A stretch of DNA of 64,000 nucleotides from Bryoerythrophyllum caledonicum. Lineage: Eukaryota > Streptophyta > Bryopsida > Pottiales > Pottiaceae. The DNA is taken from NCBI GenBank assembly GCA_963971425.1, contig OZ020516.1, forward strand, positions 17,410,593 to 17,474,592, in the 5' to 3' direction. Positions within the stretch are counted from its first letter, which is position 1, and each line of letters begins with the position of its first letter. The notes below the pieces were generated by a model, which was given only the letters and a program-made list of their open reading frames with translations, did not search any database and was not told where the DNA came from. The position numbers and the translations under genes are program-made. Below are positions 44,362-55,020 of this stretch, piece by piece.

Positions 44362-46050
44362 GTGTGTGTATGTGTAAAAGTCACTATGTGTCACAACACC
44401 AATTTCTCTTACCTCAAATTTTTAGAAAATAGTAGTCAAGTCAATTGCTTGCATGACATCCACATTCATACTTTCTACTCCTTAGTTATTTTAGCTTCAC
44501 CAAGCCCTCAATGCATGTTGAGGAGAAAAGTTAAAGTCAAGGTGATAAGGGTTATTACTAAAGTATTACTCCATACTTCTCCTAGTGACATTCTTGCTCT
44601 TGATATGTACAATATGCCTCAGCTCCAAGCTACGACCAACCCCTCCAAGCGATCGTTTGTTGATGTACTGGAGAAAAATCTGTGTGCTGTGAATGTAACC
44701 CAAAATGCTTTACTTGTTGTAAGTGCGACCAAGAAAAGGGTGATGGCAATAAGTTTGCCTCACACCGAATATTGATGAGGCTTTCACACAATGAATGTAT
44801 TTGCAAAGAAAAGAGGTAGTCCAAAAGTATCCATTGTTTCCTTAGAAGTATTGGTCAAGTGTGATTTAAACACAAAAGAGGCAGCTGAGAGCATGCCTTC
44901 TTTTCCATTTGTTCCCCAAGAGGAATGTTCCTCAAAAAGGGCTCATGGAAAAGTGGGCAATCACTTCAGTCTCATCCAACTTCCAAGTGAAGTTGAGGTA
45001 GGTGACGATGGCTTTGCCCTAGATTACCAAGTATCAATCCATTTTGAACTTGGTGATCCAATATGGATGAAAGACGTTGTGTTAGAGATGATAAAATCAA
45101 GGGTTGAGGCCCTTCATTCTCATTTTGATTGAAGGAATCCCACATAAAGGTAAAGTATCTAAATCATACGACGCCTTGGTCTTTTCACATCTCTTGTCAA
45201 TAAAAATATCTGGTCCTAATCTACTTAATAGAGAATCATATGACTTGCATGCCAAAATTGTGAGTGATAGCTTTGCAAAAGGATATGATTTTGAAGTGGC
45301 AAGGGTAGAAAAGATTGGGTTTTCGAGTTTGTGGGGTCAAAATCCCTTCTCCGGTGCAAGCGGCCTAAGATAAGGACTACAAAGTCTCATTTGATAATGA
45401 GATCTTTGTGCCGGTCTTTGCAACCCGGAAGATCGATGAAGATGAGATTGCAAAAAAGAATTGTCTAATTCTCATTGCAAAGAATCTCAATAAAACAAAA
45501 AGTGAAAAGAAACTAGTGGATGGAATCAAATGTATACCAAGGGCTCAGAATGTAATTAATTCATTCTTCAAATTTGAGCATGGGCGTCATGTAGGGACAT
45601 GCAACATTGGGTGTTTAAATGCAGCGGTGTATAAATTTTTTGTCAAATAGAGTAAAAAACTCCATGGCAAATACATCATGTTTATTCCTCTACCCAAAGA
45701 GTCTGGACGGTAGTAAGAAACCAAGTGCGAATTAATTAATAAGATTAGGGTTCACGGATGTAAACTTGGCTGTTACAAAATTTGCAGTAATAGCCATGGA
45801 TAATGGCCCAAACTAAGGCAATGGTTCACCCTACAACAACTCCGGAGAGAAATGAAGACCATGGAAGGAGAAATCGTAGAAGAAGCAAGACAATATGTTG
45901 ATATGGTACAAGCGAACACAATCAAGTCCATAAGAGGATAAATGTTGACTCTTTGATCCAAGCTCATCGCAACCATCATGGCGGCGGAAACACAAGCATT
46001 GGAAGGAGAGCAACGTGTCATTGAGAGCAAGATGGACACGTCAAACTAAT
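44362..46050 (+). pseudogene. Probable LINE ORF1 (RRM-like), decayed
   Basis: Several overlapping plus-strand frames read as one broken protein. Segments are QATTNPSKRSFVDVLEK near 44630, a frame at 44791-45132 (PSEVEVGDDGFALDYQVSIH), one at 45104-45373, and 45408-45650. The last (NCLILIAKNLNKTKSEKKLV, then KCIPRAQNVINSFFKFEHG and HVGTCNIGCLNAAVYKFF) has an RRM-like strand-helix-strand rhythm. It continues past a TAG into SKKLHGKYIMFIPLPKESG. Position and strand, directly before APE-RT, suggest ORF1 of LINE copy B. Its base composition is more balanced than ORF2, so a separate element is possible. Confidence 0.5.
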
Positions 46051-46084
46051 AGCATCAAACAACGCTACAACCAAACACAATAGA

Positions 46085-46260
46085 GTATTAATATATATAT
46101 ATATATATACTGAAATACATATTTAAAAAATCCAATAAAATTGTAACAATACATATTAAATGAAAGAAAAGCATATAAAAATATACATATACACGTTAAA
46201 ACAAAACAAAAACAAAAACAACAAAAATAAAAATAAAAACAACCAAAACAACAACAACAC
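46085..46260 (+). repeat. (TA)n and A-rich tract
   Basis: A TA microsatellite at about 46090-46111 is followed by AAAACAAAAACAAC-type simple sequence between the ORF1-like and ORF2-like regions. Confidence 0.8.
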
Positions 46261-46269
46261 ACTCAGAGG

Positions 46270-48119
46270 TAACACAATGGACTAACACTCTTCTAAATAA
46301 ACTAGCCACCCTTCATTTATCGACCCGAACGCCCATAAACACAAAACACCCTTACACAAAATTCATTGAAGAAAATCAAGATTTATACATCATAAAGAAT
46401 CAATACAAAAAAAACTATACAAATTCATCCATAATTGAAACCCACGGCTAACACAATTATAGACAATACAACAGACAATACAACAATATTTTCCATTCCT
46501 CTACAATGAATTAATTAAAAAATCACTAAAATGCTTCAAACCTATACCAGAATACTCACATCCACCTCCACCACCTCCATACATCCCCCCTCTAATTTTG
46601 AACACAAACACAATAGACAATGTCTCATATATTCTAACATGGAACGCTTCATCCCTCAACACTAGCCTTCCATGCATCCAAAACCTCACCACAAATAACA
46701 ACACCCCTCATGCCATGATCACCATCTAAGAAACTAAACTCACATCCACAAAGTCTACTAAATATATACAATGCATTTTTCCTAACTATAAACTCATCTT
46801 TAATAATACCCATGCACTCACACATTGTATCCAACAACACCACCCATACACACCTTGCAAATGAGGCCTTCTCACACTAGTACATAAATCCTACGCATTC
46901 CCTGGCAACATTACCAAAATCTCCACCCCAATGCACATAACTCCATATCTACAAATTCTAAAATAAAAAACCAATTGCTTCAACCATGGCTAATACTTCA
47001 CATTTACATGCCATCCCACTCAGTAGACATTAGATTAATCACAAATATCAAAAATAACATTACTACTCAAATTAACAATCATCCAAACCATACATACTTA
47101 CTATGTGGTAATTTTAATAGAGACGTAGCATTAATCAAGAGACAACACAGAAATCGCTATTCCCACCACAACCCATTGACCAACAATGGCGTAACTTCAT
47201 TGACAACCTAAATTTTAAATATATACCTACAGACACTAGACACTCCAGACAAAGTGGATATGACTATAAAGTCCTAAGTTTAATAGTTAGTTGGGGACTT
47301 GAGTTCTTCTTCCTAAGTTTAATAGACTGCTTTTACATACTCAATTCCAATCATCCACATTACATTTGCACAATGCAAACAAAAATCATTCTAAACTCAT
47401 ACCACTCACCAATCCAATTAAATATCCCTCAAAACACACTCATTAGTAGAGCACCCGTAACTCCAAACAACAATAATGTTCAAATACTTAATCTCATCCA
47501 AGAACCAATGCACAAGATTTCAACACAATGTTTTTTGAAAACAATTCTATTCAAATTGATTCCCTTATTAACTATCTAAAAAACAATGATCAACTCTTTC
47601 AAACTCATTGGCTGGAAACTTGCAACATCCTAAACACAATAATAAATAACATCTCTAACACCCTGGAGAAAACATGTAAAGCCCCACCCATTTGAACATC
47701 CAAACAAGGAGGCTACTTACCACAAAAACTCTCCCTAAAATGGAAATAACACTTAAACACCTATTATACTATTTGGAAAACAATTAGAAATGTAAATATA
47801 ACCCACTATGGTTTACCCACCCCATTTGCCACGAAGTACAATCCTTCCATTATTCCACCCCCACCACCCCCCCCCCACACAAGAGCACATGAATTGCTAC
47901 ATGATATTGCATTAATTGCAGAAGAGTCTAACAAACAAGCCAGGAAAATAACTACCAAGTATACCAAAGAAAATATTATCAGAAAAGCCACCTCTAAATA
48001 CAAACAATTATATGAAACTAGCCCAACAAAAATCAATAGAAGAGTCTTCAAAAACAGTGAATCTTCACCAGTAGACTTTATCACTAACCAGTATAAGAAC
48101 ATCTTAAACACGCAATTAA
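46270..48119 (+). pseudogene. LINE copy B ORF2, N-terminal APE endonuclease part
   Basis: The APE-type endonuclease motifs appear in order on the plus strand. ILTWNASSLNTSLP lies near 46637. The catalytic-Glu motif near 46727 reads I-stop-ETKL, with TAA where Gln is expected. IYMPSHSVDIR (about 47000) and CGNFNRDVAL (about 47103) follow, where the family has GDFN. LNSYHSPIQLNI (about 47395) corresponds to the SDH region. A linker follows to DFITNQYKNILNTQ at 48110, where the 13.6 kb element interrupts. There are many stops and frameshifts, so it is a dead copy. The sense strand is A/C-rich and very G-poor. It continues at 61744. Confidence 0.75.
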
Positions 48120-48145
48120 GCAATTATGCACTTAGCCAAGTGCAC
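48120..48145. repeat. Left terminal inverted repeat of the 13.6 kb element
   Basis: The tip includes TGCACTT-AGCC-AAGTGCA, a perfect 7 bp stem with a 4-base loop. The terminus can therefore fold on itself as well as pair with the other end. Confidence 0.8.
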
Positions 48146-48827
48146 TGGTTGGTGGTAGAAAGCCGCAAGTTATTTGCTCATAACTTTTTTTTAAATCAAA
48201 ATTTGGCAAAATTTTAGTATGTTTTTTGTCAAATTTTTTTGGTGTTTGTCGTATCATACATTGGCATCTTTATGTTCATATCAGTAATATATTTTTTACA
48301 TTCGCTACCTTTTTTTAGAAAATATATGATTTCTACTCTAGTTTGCAAATCCTGCTACAAAATTATGATCATGTGCCCAAAGAGATTATAAATGTGTTAT
48401 GAGTTATTATAGGATTTTAGAGTACTGCACTACAAATACAATGTGTAAGAGATACAAAAATATATATGCAAATTCCTAAGACAGTGTAAAGTTCCTCACT
48501 ATATTTTATAATGCAAAAACATACATAATCAAGCAATTCCACACTATTGTTGAGGAATTCTAAAATCAAACATATCATATGGACCACCCAATATATAAAT
48601 ATATACCACCAACCGAACGATAGACACATCTCAAACTGCATTATACTAACGTACTTGCCACCTAAACTGCGTGCATGCTCTACTAAGTATATAGCTCCAC
48701 GGCTCACAGCTCATCTGCTGGCGGAACGACTCCCTCCACGTGTCCAATGGCACTACCTACCATAGCGGATAGTTCATGATCCTCCACTGGACGATCTCCC
48801 ACATCTTCGATACCAATGGACGCACAC
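48146..48827. other. Subterminal non-coding region of the 13.6 kb element
   Basis: AT-rich, with no supported frame. It lies downstream of module C and would hold its terminator or polyadenylation signal. Confidence 0.5.
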
Positions 48828-50783
48828 TCAACAAATCGGTAATTGCCAGGAACACCCTCCCGCGTATGCCTTACCCTTGTCATCATTATAGAGAAAGCCA
48901 TCCTTTGCATTGAAGGACATCTCTCGCTCTGATGAGAAGGCCCTCTGAAATGCAATGATGTCCTCAGATACGCTAGATCTTGGAATGGGAGGCAAACCTG
49001 GTCCGGTATCACTCTGAGTACCTCCGAACGTCTCTTGTGTCTCCGATACAGGCTCTGATTGAGGAGGCATCGAAGGCTGTCGAATCCTCCTCTGCACCGA
49101 AAAAAATTCACATGAATCCAATCCTTCTTCCTCCATCTCCAACCTAGGACCATCAAATGTACGCCCCCGTCCTGCCCCTGCCGCCAAACTAACATCTACT
49201 ACACTTGTATCTTGCATCCTCTCTGTAGGTGTTGCAGACGTCGCCCTTGAAGTATCTCCCACCGTCCGCTGTGTTGATGGAATTCTCTCTCCATCCTCAT
49301 CGGCGTCTGAATCACTGCCAGATGAAAAATCTTCAGTGGTACCTGAACGTGGCAATCTCTCATGTAAACCACCTCCATCCTCATTGTCCTCTTCATTCCT
49401 CACTCCACCAACCGCATCTTCGGTCTCAGGTACGATGTTGCAACCAGTACTTGTTCCACCAGTCCTGACCAACAGTTGTCCTTGGAAATTGTCGGACAAC
49501 TCATTGTACAGAAATGAAACTCTGTGTGTACAATCGTCAATGATGAAAACTTCAGATCCCTGGAAATCTCCTTCAAGGATCGTGGGAATGGCCGTAGATA
49601 TGTTACACGCCACTAAACCCCAACCACGGGGCAAGTATGAGCCCACTAGTCTTGCGAGCTCTGATGGAGATCTCTCAAGTGAATCAACTTCAGAAGGTTG
49701 GCGTGCCTCACTCCAGTGATCCAAGAATATAAGTGGAAGTGGAACGTCTCCAGAAACATAGTTTGGGCCAGGAGATGTACCCACAGGGTGCTGCATACAA
49801 ATCACAACATCGCCAATCGGTTGTACTACTTGCTCCAGACGCTCATTCTCTGTAAAATCAAGAGCATAGGGATTAACCGAGTTGGGATCAAAAGCCCAGC
49901 ATCCACGTCGCATAGTACATCCCTCTGGAAGCTTCACCTTCGTGAAAAACTCCTCATTGGCATACACAGCCGTTGGTAACAAGAAGATGACGTTCCATCG
50001 TTCAATATTTGCCATCCATAATGTCAGCTGTGCAAAAGCTGCGGATAATTGGGCGTCTCCCCAATGACCATCTCCATGCCTCCCACCGCCACGTCGACAA
50101 TCAATCACCCACAAACATGGTTTCCCCAACTCTATGTAGTCGGTGCGGAATAATCCTCTTCTACACCGAACCGGAAGAAGATTCTCTGTGTCGCTCTGCC
50201 CTGGCCTCTTGACTTCCATCTGCCATTCCCAATTAGCAGTAGCCAATTCTCCCACATCCACGGACAATCCAATGTATCCACGCCCCCCTGCTGCAATGTC
50301 ACCATAATGAAACCTGATGGAAGGGGGGATGAGGTAGCCTATGTCTTCCAATTTAGACACCTTCCCCCGCATAGGAGCACTCCAAGCCTTTTTTGTGGCA
50401 GCATTCAAAAGCTTCCCAAAGGTATCAAGTTGTGCACTACTCCTCGGAAAATACTTCGCTACACGGATACGAAAGAACTCTTCCATGGAATCAGGTGTAC
50501 TTTCCTTGTTCTCCACCATCAACCAACGGATCGAATTCATCACAGCTTCTGGTCTCTGATATCGGTCAACCACACCGGCAATCGTACGAGGATGTGGATT
50601 CTTGTCTTTTACACCGTCGAAGTAATATGCTTGAGAAGGTCTTACTCCATCATCCCTCACCGGCTTCGCTGCAGCAGACTTTGCCAACTGAAGATAATAT
50701 GGATTCGGAACCCTACCTAGAGGCCTCAACCAATTCTGCGTCATCTCCTTTTTTGTTGGTCGTACGTCCACATTTGGATCCAG
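48828..50783 (-). CDS. Module C of the leftward frame: possible PD-(D/E)XK nuclease with disordered tail
   Basis: Positions count from 50771. This is 647 residues of open frame ending at TGA (48828-48830). Up to about residue 150 it is of unknown type. A possible nuclease core follows: Asp172 in LSVDVGELA, then ANWEWQMEVKRPG with Glu186-x-Lys188, LWVIDCRR, and a Gln-rich helix DAQLSAAFAQLTLWM. Spacing and order suit PD-(D/E)XK enzymes. Residues about 440-600 are Ser/Thr/Glu/Asp-rich and likely disordered. No good ATG exists at the left edge; the frame begins directly after TAG 50784-50786 with LDPNVDV and is in phase with module B. I do not recognise the family by name. The nuclease idea is a motif-level inference. 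It is certainly a real coding region, given 1.9 kb without a stop. Confidence 0.6.
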   Translation of the reverse strand: MDPNVDVRPTKKEMTQNWLRPLGRVPNPYYLQLAKSAAAKPVRDDGVRPSQAYYFDGVKDKNPHPRTIAGVVDRYQRPEAVMNSIRWLMVENKESTPDSMEEFFRIRVAKYFPRSSAQLDTFGKLLNAATKKAWSAPMRGKVSKLEDIGYLIPPSIRFHYGDIAAGGRGYIGLSVDVGELATANWEWQMEVKRPGQSDTENLLPVRCRRGLFRTDYIELGKPCLWVIDCRRGGGRHGDGHWGDAQLSAAFAQLTLWMANIERWNVIFLLPTAVYANEEFFTKVKLPEGCTMRRGCWAFDPNSVNPYALDFTENERLEQVVQPIGDVVICMQHPVGTSPGPNYVSGDVPLPLIFLDHWSEARQPSEVDSLERSPSELARLVGSYLPRGWGLVACNISTAIPTILEGDFQGSEVFIIDDCTHRVSFLYNELSDNFQGQLLVRTGGTSTGCNIVPETEDAVGGVRNEEDNEDGGGLHERLPRSGTTEDFSSGSDSDADEDGERIPSTQRTVGDTSRATSATPTERMQDTSVVDVSLAAGAGRGRTFDGPRLEMEEEGLDSCEFFSVQRRIRQPSMPPQSEPVSETQETFGGTQSDTGPGLPPIPRSSVSEDIIAFQRAFSSEREMSFNAKDGFLYNDDKGKAYAGGCSWQLPIC

Positions 50784-51953
50784 CTATTTCTTCCTCGCCA
50801 TGTCCTTCCACTTGTCCTCTTCCTCCTTGCTGTAAAAGAGAATGCCGTCTTCGTAGTCCTTGCATACTTGAATGATAGCTTCGAAGCAGTCATTGCTCGG
50901 ATTCCATACATGATTGGTCAGATCCTCCATGTTTTTGGCCAACCTCTTCACCGTGACAACTCCATCCCCCTTGGGCAACTTATGCACTGCACTTGCCGCA
51001 CTCACCAAAGCAACTGCCCTGCGTGCATCGTCCGCACGTAGTGTGCTATCAGGCCTTCCGTATAGATCCCAAATCTGACGGATCTTCCTCAAATCCTCCT
51101 CCATGGTAGAATATGAATGTCTCTGGAACTCCGCCACGTTGATCCGCGCAGACTTCTCAATGTAAAAGCGACGATCATCATACACCACAAAAGAGGCCTC
51201 CCGCCGCTCAAACGTGTCTAGATACTCGTTTAAAGGCATAGTACCATCTCTCCACTGCTGCTGTGCAAACTTACAAGCTGCTACTATATGTTGCCCATCC
51301 ACCGGTTCCCAAATGATATGATCTTGAAGCCAAGAATACTGGGATCCCATGGCACCTTGTGCAGAAGCACTCCCGTGTGCAATGAACATGCGCTCAAACT
51401 CTCGTGCGGTACCTACCAACGAAAATGACAGCTCTTCCTTCTCAACGACACCATCATCGGTGGTAGTATGCACGATGTATCTGATCGGTCGAAGTACCAA
51501 TCTACTCACCCGAGTCGCGGATTCTGGGTCTCGTAAGCGGTTGAATACTTCTCTGACCCTCTTCTGTGATAAAACCCGGTGGTTAATTTCCGGATTCTCT
51601 ACAGAGACAATGCGTTCCATGTGTGCCATAAACACAAAATTCCCCCACACTGATCCTTTCGCAATCTCCTCTGTTGTAAGCACTGGTGCTTTTAAATTCA
51701 TAGGAGTTGGAACATCCTGTGGTATCTCTGCATTGTCTTCAAAATCCTCTGGTATATTGTGTGGAAGGTTGTGAAAATCTTCTTCCTCCGGCGCCATGGC
51801 TGACAAATCAGCTGAATCTCCCGGTGTAGATGTAGGGGCCCTATCATGACCATCAGACGTCCTGAGCCCCGACCTAGGAATCCTGCCACCAGATCTTGCA
51901 CTTCTCCCAATCAACCTCCTCCCACTTGGATCCAAACTTGATGGGCCTTCTCT
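50784..51953 (-). CDS. Module B of the leftward frame: unknown protein (383 residues)
   Basis: The frame follows TAA 51954-51956 in phase, begins REGPSSLDPSGRRLIGR and ends DKWKDMARKK before TAG 50784-50786. There is no ATG near the left edge. The first internal Met candidate is in LSAMAPEEEDFHNLP (about residue 47), so it may be expressed as part of a larger product. The N-terminal 45 residues are Arg/Gly/Ser-rich. The remainder is mixed alpha/beta with few cysteines: VWGNFVFMAHMERIVSVENP, DHIIWEPVDGQHIVAACKFA, FYIEKSARINVAEFQ. I recognise no domain. Coding is supported by length and normal amino-acid usage in a region where random frames are short. Confidence 0.55.
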   Translation of the reverse strand, partial: REGPSSLDPSGRRLIGRSARSGGRIPRSGLRTSDGHDRAPTSTPGDSADLSAMAPEEEDFHNLPHNIPEDFEDNAEIPQDVPTPMNLKAPVLTTEEIAKGSVWGNFVFMAHMERIVSVENPEINHRVLSQKRVREVFNRLRDPESATRVSRLVLRPIRYIVHTTTDDGVVEKEELSFSLVGTAREFERMFIAHGSASAQGAMGSQYSWLQDHIIWEPVDGQHIVAACKFAQQQWRDGTMPLNEYLDTFERREASFVVYDDRRFYIEKSARINVAEFQRHSYSTMEEDLRKIRQIWDLYGRPDSTLRADDARRAVALVSAASAVHKLPKGDGVVTVKRLAKNMEDLTNHVWNPSNDCFEAIIQVCKDYEDGILFYSKEEEDKWKDMARKK

Positions 51954-52646
51954 TTAACCAGAAGCTACATCACTGTCAACACGTCGTGGCCTCTTCGTAG
52001 GACGTCTAGTGGTTAATGGAGGATTCGGTAATGTCTGTACCTCAGAAGTTGTGGTGGGATGTTGGCCTCCACTTCCTCTCCCCCCCTCCAGTGGTCGCCA
52101 ATCCAGTTGCAACGGCTCAGCAAGAATTCGATAAACTTCTGTTTCTTCTGGTTCCGCTGGTGGGGCTTGAGTCCTCGCACGTGATGGGTCCCTCTCCCGA
52201 AATGCTTCATATCTAATATGTTCCTCCATAATCTTCTTAGCCTTCAGCACCATCTCCGGTGATAACGCTAAACAGGCTAAGACGTTGTTGTGTCTAGCTG
52301 TACGTACCGCAAGAGAGATGTTCAACCAAAACGTCTGCAATGATTTGAGGAATTTCACCTGACCTGGATTTTGAAGAAGATTCAAAGGGACAGGTGCAAG
52401 AAGCAACTTCTTCGAAAGGGAAGTCTTCACCTCCGATTGACCTGGACCCACTGCGCAAGTAACGTATACCATATCATCACGTCGAAGAGTGATTGCCTGG
52501 ATTTTGCCAAAACTCTTCCCCAACGCCGATTTACGCTTCCCCAGCTCAAAGGGATAATCCGTCACCCATAAGAAGGGGCTCAACTCATCCACTTCCGCGA
52601 TCCACCAGCCGTGGCTCTCCCAGATTCTATCAATATTTGGTGGTGC
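51954..52646 (-). CDS. Module A of the leftward frame: unknown protein (~230 residues)
   Basis: The most natural start is Met at 52646 (MAPPNIDRIWESHGWWIAEV); the frame is open a little further up to 52679. It contains SPFLWVTDYPFELGKRKSAL and MVYVTCAVGPGQSEVKTSLS, then a helical part (FWLNISLAVRTARHNNVLAC). The C-terminus is basic, proline-rich and likely disordered (RRPTKRPRRVDSDVASG), with a nuclear-signal-like KRPRR. It ends at TAA 51954-51956, but the same frame continues into module B. The family is unknown. It sits at the head of the leftward transcript, about 5.3 kb from the divergent transposase-like gene. Confidence 0.55.
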   Translation of the reverse strand, partial: APPNIDRIWESHGWWIAEVDELSPFLWVTDYPFELGKRKSALGKSFGKIQAITLRRDDMVYVTCAVGPGQSEVKTSLSKKLLLAPVPLNLLQNPGQVKFLKSLQTFWLNISLAVRTARHNNVLACLALSPEMVLKAKKIMEEHIRYEAFRERDPSRARTQAPPAEPEETEVYRILAEPLQLDWRPLEGGRGSGGQHPTTTSEVQTLPNPPLTTRRPTKRPRRVDSDVASG

Positions 52647-52679
52647 CATAACGCAACACTCAAAAAACCTGTATACCAT

Positions 52680-53117
52680 TACAAAACGATAGTCACTGTT
52701 AGTATGGAATAAGATTCTTCTTTCATATATAGATTTTTTTCACAAAGGCATGACAATTACATTAATAGATGATCATTTCACACGAATAGAAAATGTGTAT
52801 TGATTTAGGGTAAGACCTTGATTTTAGGGACAATTGTTTTAATATATTACACTTTTTTCCTATTTGCAAAAATTTGTGTACGTAGAACCAATACTATGGA
52901 TAATTTGAAAGTTTAATATGTTAAGCAACAAAATGCATTATCTAAATCCTTCTAGAAACACTTCAAAGTTGTTCATTTTAATTGAAGATCAACTATTGAA
53001 AAATTAATCCACTTCCATCTCCAACCCTAAATTCCCATTCAGTACTACTTCTCTTCCATTAAACACCCTTCATGTACTTGAAAAAATGTATGAACAAATA
53101 ACGAACATCATGATTAA
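52680..53117. other. Upstream region of the leftward frame
   Basis: AT-rich and non-coding. It should hold the module A promoter or the proximal part of it. No motif is certain. Confidence 0.4.
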
Positions 53118-54046
53118 CCCCAAAGGTACCGTGACGATTTCAAAAATAAACTTCAAAATCCTTGGTTCTAGTGCAATGTATAAAAGAAAAAAACATCAAC
53201 TTTTATCTCTACTTTTGACCGTAGGATCTAAATTAAAACTTGTTAAATAACCCATTCACAAAATTCCATCAACTTTGACTGCCCGGATCGAAAGATTATA
53301 GTGTTTGAAACAAAACAAATGGTTCATTTTATTCCCTATGTTTACTGGATCAAAAGACTTTGACTTCACTTCGTGTCAAATTTTTGCACTCCACAAGATC
53401 TAAATCCAATATCAATGTGTTAAGCATGATCCTTTAAGTTTTGGTGAAATAGCATATTAATCCAAGTCAATCATTTTCACACATTGTCACACATTTTCGG
53501 CCAAGGTACCAAAAAAACTTCCACATTTCCACATAAAACTTTGAGATCTTCATATCATTTACTTTTGATTTTTCCTATGGCATTATGTGTTGTAACCCAC
53601 CGTATTGACCATTTGGATTCTCATTTAAAACAATATCAAGTGCACAAAAATATATAACGCGAATTGAGATTTTTTAAACCTCCACTCATTGCGCGATTTT
53701 TTTGAATATGCTACACTCCTTATCTACCTCTAAAATTTGGTATGTAAGGAACTAACATCATGCCTAACATTATGGTAATTTACTGAGACCTTTTTTAGTG
53801 CAAAAATTCGACACAAATTGAAGTCAAAGTCTGCTGATCCAATAAACGCAGGGAAGAAAATGAACATTTTATCTACTTCAAACATTATAATCTTTCAATC
53901 CGTGCGGTGAAACTTTATGAAATTTGTTATGCATATTACTTAATAAGTCGTTAATGAGATCCTACGGTTAAAACTACCAAAAAAATCTTTATTTTTTCTT
54001 CCTTGCTAATTGCACAAAAACAAGCAATTTTAACGATTTTTGGTTG
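53118..54046. mobile_element. 0.94 kb family, two partial copies head to head (f1 plus, f2 minus)
   Basis: 53118-53435 is the first third of a plus-strand copy (TTAA then CCCCAAAGGTACCGTGACG, GCCCGGATCGAAAGATTATA). 53436-54046 is a minus-strand copy containing CTTTCAATCCGTGCGGTGAA. Together they form a long imperfect inverted repeat that could fold back. Neither outer end of f2 is preserved. Confidence 0.65.
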
Positions 54047-54242
54047 AGATATTCTCCACATCATTTATTGACCAAGGTACTGTGGGTATCAATAGTGAGG
54101 GTATCACCACCAGGGTATGACTTCCTTAGTACCAACACCCGGTTATCATCAAGGTATCAACTTAGGGTTTCGGATGTGGGTATTGTATTTTCGGGTATCA
54201 ATGACGGATATCAATGCATTGCACCTTTTGGTAGTCGTATGA

Positions 54243-54264
54243 GGGGTGTGCGCGCGCACACCCC
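54243..54264. repeat. GGTGTGCGCGCGCACACC palindrome, left copy
   Basis: Perfect 18 bp alternating purine-pyrimidine palindrome. The second copy lies at 54825-54842, so the pair brackets the telobox-rich segment and the assembly gap. Confidence 0.85.
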
Positions 54265-54563
54265 AGGCAGTAGTTGTGAGGGAGGCTGAGTGTGAGAGCG
54301 TAGGGTTTGGAGAGAGACAATGAAGGTATGGGAGAGAGGGGAATGGAGGGGGAGTGTGAGAGAATATGAGGGTGGGAGGGAGCCGCCGCGGCTAGGGTTT
54401 GGGTGGGAGGAGAATGGAAGGCGAATGTGAGGACAATGTGAGGACAATGTGGGTGAGTTTAGGTGTAAGAAATGAGGGTTTGGGTGTGAGAAAGCAGGTC
54501 ATGTGTGTATGGTGAGGGAGGCCAGCCTGCGCGGCAGGCCGCCTTCACTGCCATAGAGCCTCC

Positions 54564-54763
54564 NNNNNNNNNNNNNNNNNNNNNNNNNNNNNNNNNNNNN
54601 NNNNNNNNNNNNNNNNNNNNNNNNNNNNNNNNNNNNNNNNNNNNNNNNNNNNNNNNNNNNNNNNNNNNNNNNNNNNNNNNNNNNNNNNNNNNNNNNNNNN
54701 NNNNNNNNNNNNNNNNNNNNNNNNNNNNNNNNNNNNNNNNNNNNNNNNNNNNNNNNNNNNNNN
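54564..54763. other. Assembly gap (200 N)
   Basis: Exactly 200 N, so a placeholder of unknown true size. Open frames spanning it are artefacts. The gap lies in G-rich repeat sequence that is hard to assemble. Confidence 1.
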
Positions 54764-54824
54764 GTGAAGATGAAGGATGTCTTGGAGGACGTTTTTGGAG
54801 ATGAAGGATGGAGCTACAGGTGGA

Positions 54825-54842
54825 GGGTGTGCGCGCGCACAC
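54825..54842. repeat. GGTGTGCGCGCGCACACC palindrome, right copy
   Basis: Identical 18 bp core to 54243-54264. The context GAGG on one side and CCTC on the other also mirrors the left copy. Confidence 0.85.
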
Positions 54843-55020
54843 CTCTGGTCTACGAGCTTCACGGGATCATCTAGGACTCTACGGGAAAGCGGCCACTAGG
54901 GTTTGACTTTTTAGGGTTTGGGTTATTGGTTGCGGCGGCTAGGGTTTGGGTTGTTGGTTGCGGCGGCTAGGGTTTGAGTTAGGTTGGCGATTTTTTCTAC
55001 ATGGCTGCTAGGGTTTAGCT

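Larger units (their letters stand above)
54290..55020 (+). promoter_or_regulatory. G-rich segment dense in AGGGTTT teloboxes, with gap
   Basis: At least eight AGGGTTT words (for example 54301, 54396, 54476, 54898, 54915, 54944, 54970, 55010) lie in GT/GA-rich sequence. Part is a tandem GCGGCTAGGGTTTGGGTTG unit at about 54915-54985. Teloboxes are common in plant promoters of growth-related genes. Here they sit between two divergent element genes and may act as an internal promoter, or belong to a nested insertion bounded by the two 18 bp palindromes. Confidence 0.4.

Noticed and set aside
54459-54862. Open frames with long unknown runs
   Set aside because: They span the 200 N assembly gap.
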